From Bacteroidota bacterium (GTDB lineage Bacteria; Bacteroidota; Bacteroidia; Chitinophagales; Chitinophagaceae), in NCBI GenBank assembly GCA_023412975.1, contig JAEZRB010000221.1, forward strand, positions 1 to 14,958: a stretch of 14,958 nt of DNA. Reading direction: 5' to 3'. The notes beneath the pieces were generated by a model. It saw nothing but the letters and a program-made list of their open reading frames with translations. It searched no databases and was not told where the DNA came from. Below are positions 12,481-14,958 of the stretch, in pieces. Position 1 is the first letter of the stretch. Each line of letters begins with the position of its first letter. A program made the position numbers and the translations under genes.

Positions 12481-14958
12481 AAACGAATCTTACTCCTGTT
12501 GTTAACTGTAGTCTCACTATCGGCTGGAGCACAGAGCTACAATAATGAATGGATTGACTATAATAAAACTTACTACAAATTCAAGATCGCCGTCACCGGT
12601 GTTTACCGGATCCCTCAATCAGCATTGGCAGCAATCGGCCTTGAAAATGTAAATGCCAGTAATTTCCAATTGTGGCGAAACGGGGAGGAGATACCTATTT
12701 ACACCTCGGTACAAAACGCACCGCTTGACGCAAATGGCTATATCGAGTTTTGGGGAGAAATGAATGATGGTAAACCCGATCTGCCATTATATCGCGTGGC
12801 CGACCACCAACTAAATAACAAATGGAGTTTACAAACGGATTCTGCCGCATTTTTCCTCACCGTCAACCCGGGTGGCAGCAACAGGCACTATGTAAATACT
12901 CCCAATGATGTGGCCGGCAATACTCTTACACCCGAGCCTTTTTTCATACATACAGTTGCCAATTATAATAAAGGTAGAATAAACCCAGGACGTTCCGAAG
13001 TGGTGGGAAAATCCTTTACCTATTCCTCATCATATGACCAGGGCGAGTCATATACATCGGGGGATATTGTTGCTGGGGCTGCAACAAATTCAAACTTTAC
13101 AGCCTTACATCCTTATTTAGGAAATGATGCTCCAAATGCAATAGTTAAGGTGAATGCTGCTGGCAACGCTACAAACCCAAGACGGTTTGTGGTAAATGTA
13201 AATGGAGACTCCGTTTACGGCGCGACAATGGACTACTATGAGTATGTGAAAGGTACCGCAGAGATGTCCATGTCGAAAATTAGTGGCGGTAGTGCAAGTG
13301 TTCAGGTTAGGAATATGGGGACATCCGCGAATGATCGTATGGTAGTAGCAACCGTGGAGGTTTTATATCCAAGAGTCTTCAATTTTGGAAATCAACGACA
13401 ATTTTATTTTGAACTGCCTGCCAATTCAAATGGAAATTTCCTTCATATCACTGGATTCAATCACGGTGCCACTAAACCCATACTATATGACATTACCAAT
13501 AACAGGCGCTATGAAGGTGTCTTTGCTGCAAGCGGAACAGGTTCAGCCGTGAGGTTCGCTTTGCAACCTTCATCCCAGCACCGCAGCCTGGTATTGGTTC
13601 ATCAAACGGTTAATTTAATATCTAAGATATCTCAGTTTGAGCAAAGGAATTTTGTAGACTATAGCCGACCCGAATTTCAGGGCAATTATCTGATCATCAC
13701 CAATCGTTTGCTGACTGGTGCGGTGGGAGGCAGTGATCCTGTTGAGGACTACAGGCTATACCGCAGTTCTCCACAAGGTGGAAGCTATAATGCGAAAGTC
13801 TACCTGATCGACCAGTTAGAAGACCAGTTTGGTCTGGGTATTAAACAACATCCACTATCTATAAGAAATTTTTTAAGATGGGCAAGGGTAAGGTTTTCTT
13901 CTCCGTTAACCAACGTGTTGCTGATCGGTAAAGGTTTGATATATACTCATTTTAGAACGAATGAAAATAAACCCGATATCGGTAAGCTCGCGCTTTTACC
14001 CACTTTTGGTTTCCCTGCTTCTGATAATCTATTGTCCGCGGAAGGCGGGAGCTCGATACCGCTTACACCTATAGGAAGAATATCGGTAATTAATAAAGAC
14101 GAGATTACAGCTTATCTGCAGAAAGTAAAGCAGTACGAACAAGCTTATAATATTTCATCGCCTTCGATCGTCGACAAGGCGTGGATGAAGAACGTGGTTC
14201 ACGTTACGGGTGCGAGTGATAATAACACGTCTGACATCCTTCTCCAGGCATTGAATGGTCATAAGAAAATTATTGAAGATTCGATGTACGGTGGAAATGT
14301 TCACACATTTACAAAAACCTCTGCTGATGCGGTGCAACAGGTCAGTAGTGCCAAGCTTGAGAACCTATTTCGGGAAGGCGTCGGAGTATTGACCTATTTC
14401 GGTCACTCCTCCGCCAGCACGCTTGAATTCAACCTCGATAATCCACAGAATTACGACAATGAAGGTAAATACCCTGTATTTATCGTGATGGGTTGTAATG
14501 CCGGAAGTTTTTATAACTATAATGAAGGCCGCTTATTTACAAAAGAAACCATTTCCGAAAAATTTGTGTTGGCACCTGACAGGGGTGCTGTTGCTTTCCT
14601 GGCGAGTACGCACCTGGGTATCGTTCACTATCTCGACATTTACAACACAAGATTATATAAGGCCATGGCCACTACCCACTATGGCTCCACCATCGGCGAA
14701 ATAATGGATGAGGCGATCCGACAGGTATTTTTATCCACAAGTCAAAATGATTTTTATGCCAGGTTCCAATGTGAACAATTTACTCTGCATGGTGACCCGG
14801 CCATACGGATGTACAGTTCCGATAAACCGGACTATGTAATCGAGGAGCCACAGGTTAAGATTACGCCTTCATTTATCCCGGTATCTGAGCCGCATTTCAA
14901 GGTCAATGCCAGTTTTATGAACATTGGTAAAGCGGTAAATAATGATATTATCGTGGAG
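12481..14958 (+). CDS. C25 (gingipain-like) peptidase, PorU2-like T9SS sortase, 3' end missing
   Basis: The frame starts at ATG 12481 and stays open for 826 codons to the end of the window, so the C-terminus is not seen. The start has a signal peptide (MKRILLLLLTVVSLSAGA, then QS), which places the protein in the periplasm or at the outer membrane. Residues 20 to about 400 look like beta-rich N-terminal domains, including WRNGEEIPIY and GYIEFWGEMNDGKPD, common in PorU-like proteins. The C25 caspase/gingipain-type domain runs from about 402 (GNYLIITN) to 778. Its catalytic dyad is visible as His642 in YFGHSSAS and Cys672 in VMGCNAGSF, and the domain closes with LHGDPAIRMY (769-778). A further domain begins afterwards (TPSFIPVSEPHFKVNASF). 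PorU cleaves the C-terminal sorting signal of T9SS cargo and attaches the protein to the surface. The dyad is intact, so activity is plausible. The neighbouring PorV-like gene supports the sortase reading; a secreted C25 protease is the alternative. Confidence 0.86.

Overview
The window looks like chromosomal DNA of a non-photosynthetic Bacteroidota species, most likely in or near the Chitinophagaceae. The evidence is a PorV/PorU-like type IX secretion gene pair, exported proteins with signal peptides cut before Gln, a small TonB-dependent receptor, start codons with weak or no Shine-Dalgarno sequence, and several promoters of the Bacteroidota form TTTG-N19/20-TAnnTTTG. The family-level assignment is inference. 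I see no insertion sequence, prophage, integrase, plasmid function or CRISPR array.

Layout. Positions 1-1066 (+) hold the 3' end of rfbC and the complete rfbD, the last two steps of dTDP-L-rhamnose synthesis. Positions 1067-1321 are non-coding or decayed. Positions 1322-4195 (-) hold a secreted protein of unknown function and, upstream of it, a TonB-dependent outer-membrane receptor. Position 4262 (+) starts a DinB-family protein that ends facing a tRNA-Gln(UUG) gene on the minus strand; the two share one strong bidirectional terminator. Positions 4849-5324 contain the tRNA promoter and an unusual block of repeated palindromes, including two 141-bp direct repeats that differ at only about five positions.

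Positions 5325-9096 hold a divergent cyanophycin module: cphA (cyanophycin synthetase, -) and cphB (cyanophycinase, +), separated by a 214-bp control region that contains promoter-like elements and short direct repeats. One enzyme would store Asp and Arg as a polymer and the other would release them as beta-Asp-Arg dipeptides. A 10-bp tandem repeat of about nine copies fills the space between cphB and the convergent next gene.

Positions 9189-11118 (-) hold tyrS followed by a small alpha/beta hydrolase, probably co-transcribed. Positions 11324-14958 (+) hold a PorV-like outer-membrane barrel gene followed 32 bp later by a large gingipain-like C25 peptidase gene related to the T9SS sortase PorU. 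The latter is cut off by the window edge, still open after 826 codons. This pair matches what is annotated elsewhere as PorV2/PorU2, a second copy of the T9SS attachment module.

Most of the window is recognisable chromosomal content. The least explained parts are the palindromic repeat block at 4927-5318, the 10-bp minisatellite at 9101-9187, the repeat-bearing cphA/cphB control region, and the PorV2/PorU2 pair.
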